NCBI GenBank assembly: GCA_947503135.1
Contig: CANNCQ010000004.1
Coordinates: forward strand, 1 to 64,000
Direction: 5' to 3'
Origin: an uncultured Aquimarina sp.
GTDB lineage: Bacteria > Bacteroidota > Bacteroidia > Flavobacteriales > Flavobacteriaceae
DNA length: 64,000 nucleotides
How positions within the stretch are numbered: position 1 is the stretch's first letter; the number at the start of each line of letters is the position of its first letter. Positions 17,133 through 26,875 of the stretch are shown piece after piece. A program made the position numbers and the translations under genes. The notes beneath the pieces are model-generated. The model ran no database searches and was not told the DNA's origin. It was given only the letters and a program-made list of their open reading frames with translations.

Positions 17133-18221
17133 CTATTTTGAAGATAGATTACGTATAAATATAGGTAATTGTACCAAACTATTTATAATTTCCATAAATG
17201 GAAAAAAATAAACAGACTTTATATCGTCTAATTTAAAAGCTGTTTTAAATAAAACAAGTGCTATTAAAATATATCGAAAACCAATTACACTAAATAGTAA
17301 TGTTGAAGGAATATAAATTGCTGCTAATAATGCTAGTACAAAAAAAGTAAATTGAGACAAACCAAAAACGCTGCTATTGAATTTAACATTAAAATTATAA
17401 TGTTTTGCTATTTGCTTTTTAGCAACCTTGTAATCTAACCATTTTGAAAATGATTTGGGAGCTTCTTTTTTAACTAAACTAGCTGCACTAGTTGCTAAGA
17501 CTGTATTTTTGGAAGTCGCATTTTTTTTTAAAAATAAATCTTCCGCTCCCTGATTAATACTCATGTGATTGGAAAAACCATTGGTTTCAAAAAATAGCGC
17601 TTTGGAATACCCAAAATTATATTGAGAGGCCTGATAAGGTTTTGATATCGCCGCTAGTCCGTAATTTTGAAGGTTACTAACTATTTCAGAAAAACGAATT
17701 AAGGTATTTAAAAAACCATTTTTTTTCTCAAAATAGCTGTGTCCTACAACTATTTTTTTGTTTTCACTTAATAAACCTACGTTCTCAGTAATCCAATTTT
17801 TTGAATCAAAAATAGCGGATGTAGTTGTAAATAAAAGATTATCAAATTTAGCCTTCTTTATTCCTAACGTTAAAGCATATTTTCTACTACCCCAAAAATT
17901 CTCGTTATTTATTACATTAACAATACTTACGTTATTATGAGTTTTTTGGTAATCTTCAAAAATATACCTAGTTTCATCAGAGGAAGCATTATTTATAAGT
18001 ATAAGCTCATAATTGGCATGAGTTTGCTTATCAAATTGATGAAGGAAATCTGTTAATTTTTCTTGTTCGTTTTTTGAATATACCAAAATGGATACAGGAA
18101 CATTTACATCCTTGTTTGAAGATGCATGTTTTAATAAACTGAAACGAAAAAACAATAAATAGTAAACACAATTTATTGTTGTAACAGCCCAAAAGCTATA
18201 CAATAGAATCGGTAATATCAT
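17133..18221 (-). CDS. Membrane-anchored family 2 glycosyltransferase
   Basis: This 362-residue protein has an N-terminal hydrophobic anchor (about residues 1-28), a GT-A fold GT2 domain and about three C-terminal transmembrane segments (about 280-350). VPVSILVYSKNE (about 41-52) starts the nucleotide-binding fold, and NNASSDET near 77-84 is the usual turn before the next helix. The metal-binding DxD is not obvious, with GAEDLF (about 228-233) as a candidate ED(Y/W)-type acceptor motif. It may transfer sugars to a lipid or surface glycan at the inner membrane. It is second in the operon starting at 18436. Confidence 0.85.
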   Translation of the reverse strand: MILPILLYSFWAVTTINCVYYLLFFRFSLLKHASSNKDVNVPVSILVYSKNEQEKLTDFLHQFDKQTHANYELILINNASSDETRYIFEDYQKTHNNVSIVNVINNENFWGSRKYALTLGIKKAKFDNLLFTTTSAIFDSKNWITENVGLLSENKKIVVGHSYFEKKNGFLNTLIRFSEIVSNLQNYGLAAISKPYQASQYNFGYSKALFFETNGFSNHMSINQGAEDLFLKKNATSKNTVLATSAASLVKKEAPKSFSKWLDYKVAKKQIAKHYNFNVKFNSSVFGLSQFTFFVLALLAAIYIPSTLLFSVIGFRYILIALVLFKTAFKLDDIKSVYFFPFMEIINSLVQLPIFIRNLSSK

Positions 18222-18229
18222 GTACTTTT

Positions 18230-18436
18230 TTAGCTTTTGTGGTCTACATCGTTACAATCTTTGTATTCATCAGGAGTTTTTCCACATAAAGAACAGGATT
18301 CTCCATCTTTATTAAGGAAAGGGCTTTGACTAGCACATGTACCTGCAAATTTACCATCTTTTTTTGCCCACAATTTAATTGCTATACCTGCAAATGCTAT
18401 TCCTAAGAGACAGATTGTAATTAAAACTAATTTCAT
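18230..18436 (-). CDS. Small Cys-rich membrane protein, possibly NqrM-like
   Basis: This 68-residue protein has one N-terminal transmembrane helix (about residues 2-22), a basic KKDGK patch, then a tail with four Cys: one in GTCAS, two in CSLC and one in DC. The layout of helix, basic patch, G-(S/T)-C and a later CxC-like cluster is reminiscent of NqrM, the DUF539 protein that helps metal insertion into Na+-NQR. The spacing differs, so I do not assign it. It is common in Flavobacteriaceae as a short membrane or secreted protein. It lies 8 bp upstream of the GT2 gene and appears to lead that operon. Confidence 0.65.
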   Translation of the reverse strand: MKLVLITICLLGIAFAGIAIKLWAKKDGKFAGTCASQSPFLNKDGESCSLCGKTPDEYKDCNDVDHKS

Positions 18437-18503
18437 AAAAAAGTATATTGAGAATGCTAAATTACAAATTGTAAGCTTTTAAAAGTATTTTCTTAGTATT
18501 TTT

Positions 18504-19664
18504 TTATGAGGCTATTACACCAGAGCCAACTAACTCACTATTTAAATACCATGCTACAAATTGCCCCTCTTGAATAGCAAATTGAAGCTCATTAAAAATA
18601 ATTTCCAAGCCATTTTTAGTATGTGTTATTGTAGCTTTTGATAATTCTTGACGGTATCGTATACGTGCTTCAACTTCCATGGATTGATTTAAGGCTAAAG
18701 CTAAATCAGGACGTACCCAATGTATTTCATCCTGAGTTACAAGTAATCCTTTTCGCATTAAACCTGGATGTTGTTTTCCCTGACCTACATATATAGTGTT
18801 GGTTTTTACATCCGTTTCTAAAACAAACAATGGTAACACTTTCCCTCCTACTCCAAGCCCCTTACGCTGTCCTTTTGTAAAATAATGCGCCCCAATATGT
18901 TTCCCTACAACAGTACCATCACTAGTTTGGTAGCTGAAGTTTTTCAAGGCATTTATATCTGCTCCTTTATATATTGGGTGAGAAGCATCTATTTCAATAA
19001 TATCACCTTGCTTTTGTTTTAATTGTTGTTGTAAAAACTCTGGAAGCCTAACTTTACCAATAAAACAAAGCCCTTGAGAATCTTTTTTGTCGGCAGTTAT
19101 TAAGTCTTGTGAAGCTGCTATTTCTCTTACTTTAGGTTTTAGTAATTCTCCTATAGGAAACAAGGTTTTTGCTAATTGCTCTTGTGAAAGTTGACACAAA
19201 AAATAAGATTGATCTTTATTGGGATCCACTCCCGAGAGTAAATGATGTACCTCTTTACCGTTGATTACGGATGTTTTTTTTCTGCAATAGTGACCTGTAG
19301 CCACAAAATCAGCACCTAAATCGAGTGCGATTTTCATAAAAACATCAAATTTAATTTCTCTGTTGCAAAGCACATCTGGATTTGGGGTACGCCCCTTTTC
19401 ATATTCAGCAAACATATAATCTACAATGCGCTCTTTGTATTGCTCACTTAAATCGACTGTTTGAAAAGGAATTCCTAATTTTTCAGCTACCAAAAGGGCA
19501 TCATTGCTGTCATCAAGCCACGGACATTCATCCGAAATTGTTACAGAATCATCATGCCAATTTTTCATAAAAAGGCCAATCACCTCATACCCTTCTTCTT
19601 TTAATAGGTAAGCCGCAACACTAGAATCTACACCTCCCGAAAGTCCAACAACAACACGTTTCAT
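18504..19664 (-). CDS. mnmA: tRNA 2-thiouridine(34) synthase MnmA
   Basis: MnmA adds sulfur to U34 of tRNA-Lys, -Glu and -Gln using ATP and a sulfur relay. The 386-residue protein has the PP-loop [15 protein letters not shown] (about residues 7-21), [13 protein letters not shown] (about 97-109) with the first catalytic Cys, and QGLCFIG (about 198) with the second Cys. A C-terminal barrel domain recognises tRNA. The gene has its own probable promoter. It stands alone between the 18436-start operon and the MORN-repeat gene. Confidence 0.96.
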   Translation of the reverse strand: MKRVVVGLSGGVDSSVAAYLLKEEGYEVIGLFMKNWHDDSVTISDECPWLDDSNDALLVAEKLGIPFQTVDLSEQYKERIVDYMFAEYEKGRTPNPDVLCNREIKFDVFMKIALDLGADFVATGHYCRKKTSVINGKEVHHLLSGVDPNKDQSYFLCQLSQEQLAKTLFPIGELLKPKVREIAASQDLITADKKDSQGLCFIGKVRLPEFLQQQLKQKQGDIIEIDASHPIYKGADINALKNFSYQTSDGTVVGKHIGAHYFTKGQRKGLGVGGKVLPLFVLETDVKTNTIYVGQGKQHPGLMRKGLLVTQDEIHWVRPDLALALNQSMEVEARIRYRQELSKATITHTKNGLEIIFNELQFAIQEGQFVAWYLNSELVGSGVIAS

Positions 19665-19683
19665 AAAACACTTAAATAAGGAG

Positions 19684-19691
19684 CAAAAATA
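19684..19691 (-). promoter_or_regulatory. Putative -7 element of mnmA
   Basis: CAAAAATA (TATTTTTG on the minus strand) fully matches TAnnTTTG and lies 20 bp before the mnmA start, implying a very short leader. Confidence 0.5.
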
Positions 19692-19718
19692 ATATATCTA
19701 TTTATAATTACAGCCTAT

Positions 19719-20378
19719 CTAATATTGTTTCTCTCTTATTAAATTGCCGCCTTTATAATATTTCCAAACACCTGTTTTTTTATTGTTTCTATAGTTACCA
19801 TCAATTGTTAGCTCTCCTTTTCCGTTAAAGAACTTATTGGCCCCATGTAATTTATTATTTCTATAAGTAAACTCTTTAATTAAAACTCCATTTACGGAAT
19901 AAATTAATTGTTTACCCTCTTTATTATTATTTACAAATTCTATAGTTTCGGAAATTTGGTTATTATCGTAATAAGAGGTTCGAGTACCTTGTAGCATATC
20001 ATTTTGATAATTTTCTATCATCATAATATTTCCTGATTTATTATGATAATACTTCCATTTACCTTCTCTTTTACGATCTATTAATTGCCCTTCACTGATT
20101 TTTTTACCTCGTTGACTGTAGTATACAATTTGTGCTTTTTTTCCATTTTCAGAAAACGTTTTGATTGCAGAGGGCTGTTTGGGAAAGCCCCTAGTGTAAA
20201 ATTTAAACTCTCCTGTTTCTATACCTCTGTTAAAATTACCAGTGTATCGAATTTGATCAGTACCCTCAAATTTTTTCTCCCATAATCCATGCCTAGTACC
20301 ATCTTCGTGATATTGATTTACTTGAGAAAATATACTTAAACTGAATAAAAAAAATAAAGCATTTATTAAACGTTTCAT
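19719..20378 (-). CDS. MORN-repeat (YwqK-like) secreted protein
   Basis: This 219-residue protein has a signal peptide (cleavage near residue 18, FSQ) and then about seven tandem MORN-type units. Each has the form G-x-W/Y-x-x-x-G, for example DGTRHGLWEKKFEGT, DRKREGKWKYYHNKSG, and the final KKTGVWKYYKGG. Proteins of this kind are often labelled YwqK antitoxins from an unproven toxin-antitoxin pairing; there is no toxin gene here. It is probably periplasmic or outer-membrane associated. MORN units in such proteins are structural, and no function is assigned. Confidence 0.82.
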   Translation of the reverse strand: MKRLINALFFLFSLSIFSQVNQYHEDGTRHGLWEKKFEGTDQIRYTGNFNRGIETGEFKFYTRGFPKQPSAIKTFSENGKKAQIVYYSQRGKKISEGQLIDRKREGKWKYYHNKSGNIMMIENYQNDMLQGTRTSYYDNNQISETIEFVNNNKEGKQLIYSVNGVLIKEFTYRNNKLHGANKFFNGKGELTIDGNYRNNKKTGVWKYYKGGNLIREKQY

Positions 20379-20479
20379 ATGTTTTATGTTATAACAATAA
20401 TTAAATATATTATTAAGGAATGTAATTTAAAAAAAGATATTATAAAATTAGTAATAATTTCAAAAACCACTTTAAGCCA

Positions 20480-20512
20480 AAAAAGCTTCAAATATTAAAT
20501 TTGAAGCTTTTT
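20480..20512 (-). terminator. Terminator of ettA
   Basis: A perfect 14-bp inverted repeat (20480-20493 with 20499-20512) has a 5-base loop. It is A-rich on the left and T-rich on the right, so it could act in both directions. It follows ettA by about 22 bp. Confidence 0.85.
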
Positions 20513-20534
20513 GTGTTAATAATTATAAATCAAA

Positions 20535-22226
20535 TTACCTTACCAACTTTTTATATTTAATTCGTTTCGGCATTAAATCTCCGCCTAATCGTTTCTTTTT
20601 ATTCTCTTCATAATCAGAAAAACTACCTTCAAAAAAGTATACTTGCGAATCACCTTCAAAAGCCAAAATATGAGTACAAATACGATCTAAAAACCAACGG
20701 TCGTGACTAATAACTACGGCACAGCCTGCAAAGTTTTCTAAACCTTCTTCTAAAGCCCTAAGTGTATTTACATCCAAATCGTTAGTAGGCTCATCTAGCA
20801 ACAATACATTACCTTCTTCCTTAAGGGTCATTGCCAAATGCAAGCGGTTACGTTCCCCTCCGGAAAGCATTGAAACTTTTTTATTTTGTTCGCTTCCGCT
20901 GAAATTAAATCGACTTAAATAAGCGCGTGAATTTACTTGACGACCACCCATCATAACCAACTCTTGCTCATCAGAAAAATTTTGCCAAATTGTTTTCTCA
21001 GGATCTATATTACTGTGAGACTGATCTACATATGCTATTTTAGCAGTTTCACCTACTGTAAAGGCACCTTTATCGGCTTGCTCCTCGCCCATTATCATTT
21101 TAAAAATGGTGGTTTTACCAGCACCATTGGGACCAATAATCCCAACAATACCTGCTTGCGGTAAATTGAAATTTAAATCCTCATAAAGCAATTTATCATC
21201 AAAAGCTTTACTTACTCCGGAAGCTTCAATAACATTAGTACCTAAGCGAGGTCCGTTAGGAATGTAAATTTCAAGCTTTTCATCTACTTGCTTTTGATCT
21301 TGACTCATTAATTTATCATAGTTCTTCAAACGTGCTTTTTGCTTTGTTTGACGACCTTTTGCTCCTTGCTTAACCCATTCTAATTCGCGCTCTAGTGTTT
21401 TTTGACGCTTAGAAGCCGTTTTAGATTCTTGCGCCATACGCTTAGATTTTTGATCTAACCATGATGAGTAGTTTCCTTTCCATGGAATACCTTCTCCTCT
21501 ATCTAACTCTAAAATCCAACCTGCAATGTTATCTAGGAAATACCTATCGTGAGTTACAGCAATCACTGTTCCCTTATACTGAGCTAAATGATGCTCTAAC
21601 CAATGAACCGATTCGGCATCCAAGTGGTTGGTAGGCTCATCTAGTAACAATACGTCTGGCTCCTGTAATAATAGTCTACAAAGTGCTACACGACGTTTTT
21701 CACCACCAGAAAGAGGTCCTATTTTTTTATCACCATCTGGGGTACGAAGCGCATCCATGGCAATTTCCAACTTAGTATCCAACTCCCATGCATTAGCGGC
21801 ATCAATTTCATCTTGTAAAACAGCCTGACGAGCCATAAGCTTCTCCATTTTATCGGCATCGCTATATACTTCCTCTAAACCAAATTGATCGTTAATTGAA
21901 TTGTATTCATCTAAAATTGCTACAATTTCTGCAGCTCCCTCTTTAACAACCTCCAAAACTGTTTTTTCTGGATCTAACTGAGGCTCCTGCTCTAAGTAAC
22001 CAACACTATAGTCTTGCGAAAAAACAACATCTCCTTGGAAATTTTTATCTACTCCTGCAATGATTTTTAACAAAGTAGATTTACCTGATCCGTTAAGACC
22101 TAAAATTCCAATTTTAGCTCCGTAAAAAAAACTTAAATGTATGTTTTTTAGTACGGGTGTGTTTGCTCCTTTATGGGTTTTGGTAACCCCTGACATTGAG
22201 AAAATAATTTTCTTATCGTCTGACAT
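20535..22226 (-). CDS. ettA: ABC-F ATPase EttA, energy-dependent translational throttle
   Basis: EttA is a soluble ABC-F protein that binds the ribosomal E site and gates the first elongation steps according to the ATP/ADP ratio. The 563-residue product has two ATP-binding cassettes: Walker A GLNGSGKST (about residue 40) and GPNGAGKTT (about 360), and signature motifs LSGGEKRRVA and LSGGERNRLH, each followed by LLLDEPTN. The inter-domain P-site tRNA-interaction region with basic KSKRMAQESKTASKRQ is present. There are no membrane segments. The gene is transcribed alone, divergent from the carboxylase gene. Confidence 0.95.
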   Translation of the reverse strand: MSDDKKIIFSMSGVTKTHKGANTPVLKNIHLSFFYGAKIGILGLNGSGKSTLLKIIAGVDKNFQGDVVFSQDYSVGYLEQEPQLDPEKTVLEVVKEGAAEIVAILDEYNSINDQFGLEEVYSDADKMEKLMARQAVLQDEIDAANAWELDTKLEIAMDALRTPDGDKKIGPLSGGEKRRVALCRLLLQEPDVLLLDEPTNHLDAESVHWLEHHLAQYKGTVIAVTHDRYFLDNIAGWILELDRGEGIPWKGNYSSWLDQKSKRMAQESKTASKRQKTLERELEWVKQGAKGRQTKQKARLKNYDKLMSQDQKQVDEKLEIYIPNGPRLGTNVIEASGVSKAFDDKLLYEDLNFNLPQAGIVGIIGPNGAGKTTIFKMIMGEEQADKGAFTVGETAKIAYVDQSHSNIDPEKTIWQNFSDEQELVMMGGRQVNSRAYLSRFNFSGSEQNKKVSMLSGGERNRLHLAMTLKEEGNVLLLDEPTNDLDVNTLRALEEGLENFAGCAVVISHDRWFLDRICTHILAFEGDSQVYFFEGSFSDYEENKKKRLGGDLMPKRIKYKKLVR

Positions 22227-22257
22227 GTGTATGTTTGTTTTAAATTTTACTCTTTTA

Positions 22258-22265
22258 CAAATTTA
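22258..22265 (-). promoter_or_regulatory. Putative -7 element of ettA
   Basis: CAAATTTA reads TAAATTTG on the minus strand, a full TAnnTTTG match, 32 bp upstream of the ettA ATG. Confidence 0.45.
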
Positions 22266-22442
22266 CGAGTATATGATTTAACTTTTTATATAATTTACAG
22301 AATAAACCTTTAAGAATTTTACTTAGAAGAACTAAAAAATAAAATAGCTTACTTAAGAAATCATTTTTTCACAATTTATTATGATAATGGCTAAAATAGA
22401 TAATCACAAGCTTTTTGTATTTTCGCGAGCAAACTAAGCCAC

Positions 22443-24071
22443 ATGAATCTTACTTTCAATAAAAACGAAGACCACAACAAACAACTAGCCGCTGATTTAC
22501 GAAAAAAATTGGCTACAGTAAGTTTGGGTGGTGGGAAAAAACGTATTGAAAAATTGCATAGTAAAGGAAAACTTACCGCTCGCGAGCGTATTGATTACTT
22601 ACTAGATAAAGGGGGTAAAAATATTGAAATAGGTGCTTTTGCTGGTGAAGAAATGTATAGTGAGTATGGCGGATGCCCTAGTGGTGGAGTTATTGTAAAA
22701 ATTGGGTACATCCACAAGAAACAGTGTATTGTAGTGGCTAATGATGCCACAGTTAAAGCGGGTGCTTGGTTTCCTATTACTGCTAAAAAGAATTTAAGAG
22801 CGCAGGAAATCGCCATGGAAAACAAATTACCTATCATTTATTTGGTAGACAGTGCTGGTGCTTTTTTACCTATGCAAGACGAAGTTTTCCCTGATAAGGA
22901 TCATTTTGGAAGAATTTTTAGAAATAATGCTAGAATGAGTAGTCTGGGAATTACTCAAATTGCTGCGGTTATGGGTAGTTGCGTTGCAGGTGGAGCTTAT
23001 TTACCCATAATGAGTGACGAGGCACTAATTGTTGATAAAACAGGAAGTATTTTTTTAGCAGGAAGTTATTTAGTTAAAGCTGCTATTGGAGAAAATATTG
23101 ATAATGAAACTTTGGGAGGTGCTACTACGCATTGTGAAATATCGGGAGTTACCGATTATAAAGCTGCCAATGATAAGGATGCTTTAGATAAAATAAAAAA
23201 TATAATTTCAAAAATTGGTGATCCTGAATCTGCTGGCTTTAATAGAATAGAAGCTACCAAACCGAAACAAATAGAAGAAGAGATTTTTGGATTACTTCCT
23301 AAAGAAAGAAATAAACCTTATGATATGCTACCTATTATTGAACGCTTGGTAGATGATTCGGACTTTGAGCAATATAAAGCTGACTACGGCAAAACCCTAC
23401 TTACTGGTTATGCTAGAATTGATGGCTGGGCTGTTGGAATTGTAGCTAATCAGCGTTTGGTGACCAAAAATGCTAAAGGAGAAATGCAAGTTGGAGGTGT
23501 GATATACTCGGAAGCAGCCGATAAAGCAGCACGATTTATAAGCAATTGTAATCAAAAGAAAATTCCTTTAGTATTTTTACAAGATGTTACCGGCTTTATG
23601 GTTGGTAGCCAAAGTGAACATAACGGAATTATAAAAGATGGCGCTAAAATGGTTCAAGCTATGGCAAATAGTGTGGTACCTAAATTTACCGTAATTTTGG
23701 GGAATTCATATGGAGCGGGTAATTACGCTATGTGCGGTAAAGCTTATGATCCTCGCCTAATATTTGCTTGGCCTAGTGCCGAGTTAGCTGTAATGGGTGG
23801 AGCTCAAGCTGCTAAAGTATTACTTCAAATAGAAAAAGCTTCTCTAAAAGCTAAAGGAGAAGAAATCACTCCCGAAGTTGAAGTAACACTTTTTGATAAA
23901 ATAAAATCGAAATACGACAAACAAACATCCCCTTATTATGCTGCTGCGCGTTTATGGACTGATGCTATTGTTAATCCTTTAGATACTCGTAAATGGATTA
24001 GTATGGGTATAGAAGCTGCTAATCAATCTCCTATTAAAGAGCGTTACAATATTGGTGTAAGTCAGGTATAA
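22443..24071 (+). CDS. Acyl-CoA carboxylase beta (carboxyltransferase) subunit
   Basis: This 542-residue biotin-dependent carboxyltransferase subunit is of the propionyl-/methylcrotonyl-CoA type. It has the two crotonase-like halves: the N-terminal half has the GGGKKRIEKLHSKGKLTARER opening and the SCVAGGAYLP oxyanion segment, and the C-terminal half has DVTGFMVG and GNSYGAGNYAM glycine loops. It transfers CO2 from carboxybiotin to an acyl-CoA in the cytoplasm. No biotin carboxylase or carrier gene is adjacent, so the partners must be elsewhere. Within the family the GNYAMCGKAYDPR pattern is closest to methylcrotonyl-CoA carboxylases, which I would favour weakly. A near-consensus TATTTTCG lies 25 bp upstream. 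Confidence 0.9.
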   Translation: MNLTFNKNEDHNKQLAADLRKKLATVSLGGGKKRIEKLHSKGKLTARERIDYLLDKGGKNIEIGAFAGEEMYSEYGGCPSGGVIVKIGYIHKKQCIVVANDATVKAGAWFPITAKKNLRAQEIAMENKLPIIYLVDSAGAFLPMQDEVFPDKDHFGRIFRNNARMSSLGITQIAAVMGSCVAGGAYLPIMSDEALIVDKTGSIFLAGSYLVKAAIGENIDNETLGGATTHCEISGVTDYKAANDKDALDKIKNIISKIGDPESAGFNRIEATKPKQIEEEIFGLLPKERNKPYDMLPIIERLVDDSDFEQYKADYGKTLLTGYARIDGWAVGIVANQRLVTKNAKGEMQVGGVIYSEAADKAARFISNCNQKKIPLVFLQDVTGFMVGSQSEHNGIIKDGAKMVQAMANSVVPKFTVILGNSYGAGNYAMCGKAYDPRLIFAWPSAELAVMGGAQAAKVLLQIEKASLKAKGEEITPEVEVTLFDKIKSKYDKQTSPYYAAARLWTDAIVNPLDTRKWISMGIEAANQSPIKERYNIGVSQV

Positions 24072-24086
24072 TAATAAAGTTATATT

Positions 24087-24130
24087 CGATTCAATTCCTT
24101 TTTAATTATTTATTAAAAGGAATTGAATCG
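24087..24130. terminator. Bidirectional terminator between carboxylase and porin genes
   Basis: A perfect 16-bp stem (24087-24102 with 24115-24130) with a 12-base loop lies between convergent genes. The stem tops are T/A rich. Confidence 0.8.
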
Positions 24131-24136
24131 TTTAAA

Positions 24137-26131
24137 TTACAAGAAGAAATTCCAAACCAAACCAAACCGAATTAGAAAATCCCTTGTAGGTGTATTTAGA
24201 GTTAACAAATCTGTATTTTGCTCAAAAATATGCTGTGCATTTTCTAATTTTAGAAAAATTCGTGTTTGCCTTACTTTCGCATTTAAAAAAACGTCAACTA
24301 GTGGTTCTCCACCAAATTGTTGTGAATTTTGTGTAAAGCTTTCACCTAACAAAGGATCGAACCCATCAACATAGTATTTAGAGTAAAACTTTAATGTTGC
24401 TCCTAATTGCATAAAAAGTGCTTTCTTGTTAAAGAACTCATTTTGGTAATACAATGTATTTCGAGTAACTAAAGAAGGAACATTATAAACCAAATTATCT
24501 GTATTACCTTCTACTTGTTGAAACAATACGGTATTCACCAAACTAAATTTTCGGTACTTAAAAGTTCTGAATAATTTTAATTTTAATAATTGTAAACTTT
24601 TATTAGCTTGGAAAGCTCTGGTTTGAAAAAGGCTTTCTTCCCCCGTGGTAACATTACTGCTATTTGATTGATCTGAAGAAAAATAAGTATAATTATTAAT
24701 ATTTGATACTGTTAATTCTGCATCAAAAAAACGTCTTGATTTTATATTTGCAATTAATGAATTTGTTACGGTATTACTAAAATCATTAAGCCAATTGTAT
24801 TGAATATAATTACTTTGATTTATTAATTTATTTATTTCAGGAGCTTCTGACGTTATTTTATAACCTACGTTTACAGCTATTTCATCTCTAAAATTATACC
24901 CCGCAGTACCATAAAAAAATTGATTTTTATAATCGCCAGTAAAAGTAGATTCGATATTCGCCTTTAGATCAAATCCTTTATAAGAATTACGATAATTACC
25001 TGTTACTCCAAATACATTATCGGTTATTTGATTAGGTATTACTTGTGAATCTATTTCTATTATTGAATTATAGCTATAGTTGAAAAAACTATTTTTGACC
25101 ATAAAATCAACCGACCCTACATAAGGATTTTCGTAACGTAATCCTATACTGTTTTCTAAGTAATTTAATTCATTTTTATCTCTAAAAGCTCCTGTACGTT
25201 GTGATGCGCCAAATATATCAATAGTTGAATTTGTTTGTTCAAATGTAAATTCTTTTACACTGCTATTGAATGTATGAGCTATTGATAACTGATTTTTTTG
25301 TAAAGTATCTTTTTTAATAATTCGGTATTCGTGGTCTATATAAAAACGTTTTCCTTCTAATAAATTTTCAGCATTGGAAAGATTGTTACTTAAAACGGAT
25401 CTTCTATCAAAATCAGTATCTCCCGAGGTAAAATCTATTTCAGATTGCGTTGATAAACCTCCATTTTCTTCATTTTCAAACGACTGATCTACAAAATGTA
25501 AATTTGCTACATAGCGCTTATTTGGTAATTGATAACTCAAAGTACCTCTAAAAGCTTTGGTACTGGTAAGTTCATTTCTATAATCTCCTAAAGACCTTAC
25601 TCCTTTATAAGCTATCGAAAAATTTAAATTCGGAGATGTATTAACGGTTAAAAAAGCATCCAGTTGTTGCCCCTGCTCTAAAACTGTTTTGTAATACAAA
25701 TCGGTTAAAGGCGTAGGTACATTGTAATAATTGATATCTTCTTTATCAAAAAAACCAAAATGCCTAGCTCTCGACCCAAACTTAGGAAAAGCTCTAAAAT
25801 TAGACTCTTGCTTCGCTAATTCTATATATGAAGCGCCTACATTTACAAATGCTACTAATTCAAAATTATCTTTTCGCAAATAATTAAATTTATACTCTTT
25901 GTAAATAGATTGAGTAGTATCTAAGTAAGTGGTATCTCTTTCATGACTAATAATTTTATACCATTCTATGGGTGCTCTCTTTATTTTTTCTTTAGGTGAA
26001 GAAAAATTTCTTTTCGAATCACCTTCTGGATTGTCTGAATTATTATTGCCTCTACTAATAATACGTGATTGACTGTGTAGATTTATGCTACAAAAAGTCA
26101 GTGTAATTAAAATAAAAAGTAAACGTTTCAT
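24137..26131 (-). CDS. Putative outer-membrane porin (Porin_10-like)
   Basis: This 664-residue protein has a signal peptide ending near residue 21 (LHSQ), a short disordered Asn/Ser-rich stretch, and a long run of alternating amphipathic strands. It ends in FLIRFGLVWNFFL, the aromatic terminal strand expected of an outer-membrane beta-barrel. The pattern fits the Bacteroidota putative porin family. Substrate unknown. The gene is convergent with the carboxylase and divergent from rnhB. Confidence 0.8.
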   Translation of the reverse strand: MKRLLFILITLTFCSINLHSQSRIISRGNNNSDNPEGDSKRNFSSPKEKIKRAPIEWYKIISHERDTTYLDTTQSIYKEYKFNYLRKDNFELVAFVNVGASYIELAKQESNFRAFPKFGSRARHFGFFDKEDINYYNVPTPLTDLYYKTVLEQGQQLDAFLTVNTSPNLNFSIAYKGVRSLGDYRNELTSTKAFRGTLSYQLPNKRYVANLHFVDQSFENEENGGLSTQSEIDFTSGDTDFDRRSVLSNNLSNAENLLEGKRFYIDHEYRIIKKDTLQKNQLSIAHTFNSSVKEFTFEQTNSTIDIFGASQRTGAFRDKNELNYLENSIGLRYENPYVGSVDFMVKNSFFNYSYNSIIEIDSQVIPNQITDNVFGVTGNYRNSYKGFDLKANIESTFTGDYKNQFFYGTAGYNFRDEIAVNVGYKITSEAPEINKLINQSNYIQYNWLNDFSNTVTNSLIANIKSRRFFDAELTVSNINNYTYFSSDQSNSSNVTTGEESLFQTRAFQANKSLQLLKLKLFRTFKYRKFSLVNTVLFQQVEGNTDNLVYNVPSLVTRNTLYYQNEFFNKKALFMQLGATLKFYSKYYVDGFDPLLGESFTQNSQQFGGEPLVDVFLNAKVRQTRIFLKLENAQHIFEQNTDLLTLNTPTRDFLIRFGLVWNFFL

Positions 26132-26148
26132 TAAAAAAATTATGATAG

Positions 26149-26156
26149 CAAAAATA
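26149..26156 (-). promoter_or_regulatory. Putative -7 element of the porin gene
   Basis: CAAAAATA (TATTTTTG on the minus strand) fully matches TAnnTTTG, 18 bp upstream of the ATG. Confidence 0.45.
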
Positions 26157-26206
26157 TGTTTTTTTATTTTAGAACGTTGCTATAAAATACTAACGATATT
26201 TGTTTT

Positions 26207-26806
26207 ATGCTATTACTAAAAAAACACCTTAATTTATTAGAATGTGGTACAGATGAAGCTGGCCGTGGTTGTTTGAGTGGCCCAGTTACTGCTGCTGCAG
26301 TGTTGCTGCCTGACGATTTTTATCATCCAGATCTTAATGACTCCAAAAAACTAACCGAACGTAAACGAGAAGTGTTACGACCGATTATAGAAAAAGAAGC
26401 TATATCATTCGCCGTTACTCATGTATTTATGGATGAAATTGAAAAAATAAATATTTTACAAGCTTCCATAACGGCAATGCAACGCTCTATATTGAAATTA
26501 ACACCTGAACCAGAGTTTATACTCGTAGATGGAAATAAATTTAATGAGTTGCCCTTGATACCTCATGAATGTATTGTTAAAGGCGATGGCAAATATGTAA
26601 ATATAGCAGCGGCATCTATTTTAGCAAAAACATATAGAGATGAGTACATGCTAGAAATACACAGCGAGTTTCCTGAATATAGTTGGGATAAAAATAAGGG
26701 ATATCCAACAAAGGCACATCGTAAAGCAATTTTTGAGCATGGAGCTACAAAATACCATCGTGTAGGTTTTAAATTGTTACCCGATGCACATACTTTTGAG
26801 TTGTAA
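26207..26806 (+). CDS. rnhB: Ribonuclease HII
   Basis: RNase HII cuts RNA in RNA-DNA hybrids and removes single ribonucleotides from DNA. The 199-residue protein has the catalytic motif [14 protein letters not shown] (about residues 15-28) with the Asp-Glu pair, a further Asp in LVDGNKF (about 109) and a final Asp/Glu in the AKTYRDEYM helix (about 145). The C-terminal [11 protein letters not shown] and HRVGFK segments are typical. A second gene, for a large lipoprotein, follows 69 bp later with its own probable promoter. Confidence 0.96.
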   Translation: MLLLKKHLNLLECGTDEAGRGCLSGPVTAAAVLLPDDFYHPDLNDSKKLTERKREVLRPIIEKEAISFAVTHVFMDEIEKINILQASITAMQRSILKLTPEPEFILVDGNKFNELPLIPHECIVKGDGKYVNIAAASILAKTYRDEYMLEIHSEFPEYSWDKNKGYPTKAHRKAIFEHGATKYHRVGFKLLPDAHTFEL

Positions 26807-26840
26807 GGTTATTATGCTTCTTTAAATGCTTTAGTATATC

Positions 26841-26848
26841 TACTTTTG
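26841..26848 (+). promoter_or_regulatory. Putative -7 element of the 26876 lipoprotein gene
   Basis: TACTTTTG fully matches TAnnTTTG and lies 27 bp upstream of the ATG at 26876. No clear -33 TTG was found. Confidence 0.45.
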
Positions 26849-26875
26849 CAATGCGCTAATTATTATTAATTTTCA

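Noticed and set aside
19719..20378. Toxin-antitoxin module (YwqK antitoxin)
   Set aside because: No toxin gene lies next to it and the protein is a secreted MORN-repeat protein. The name comes from family annotation only.
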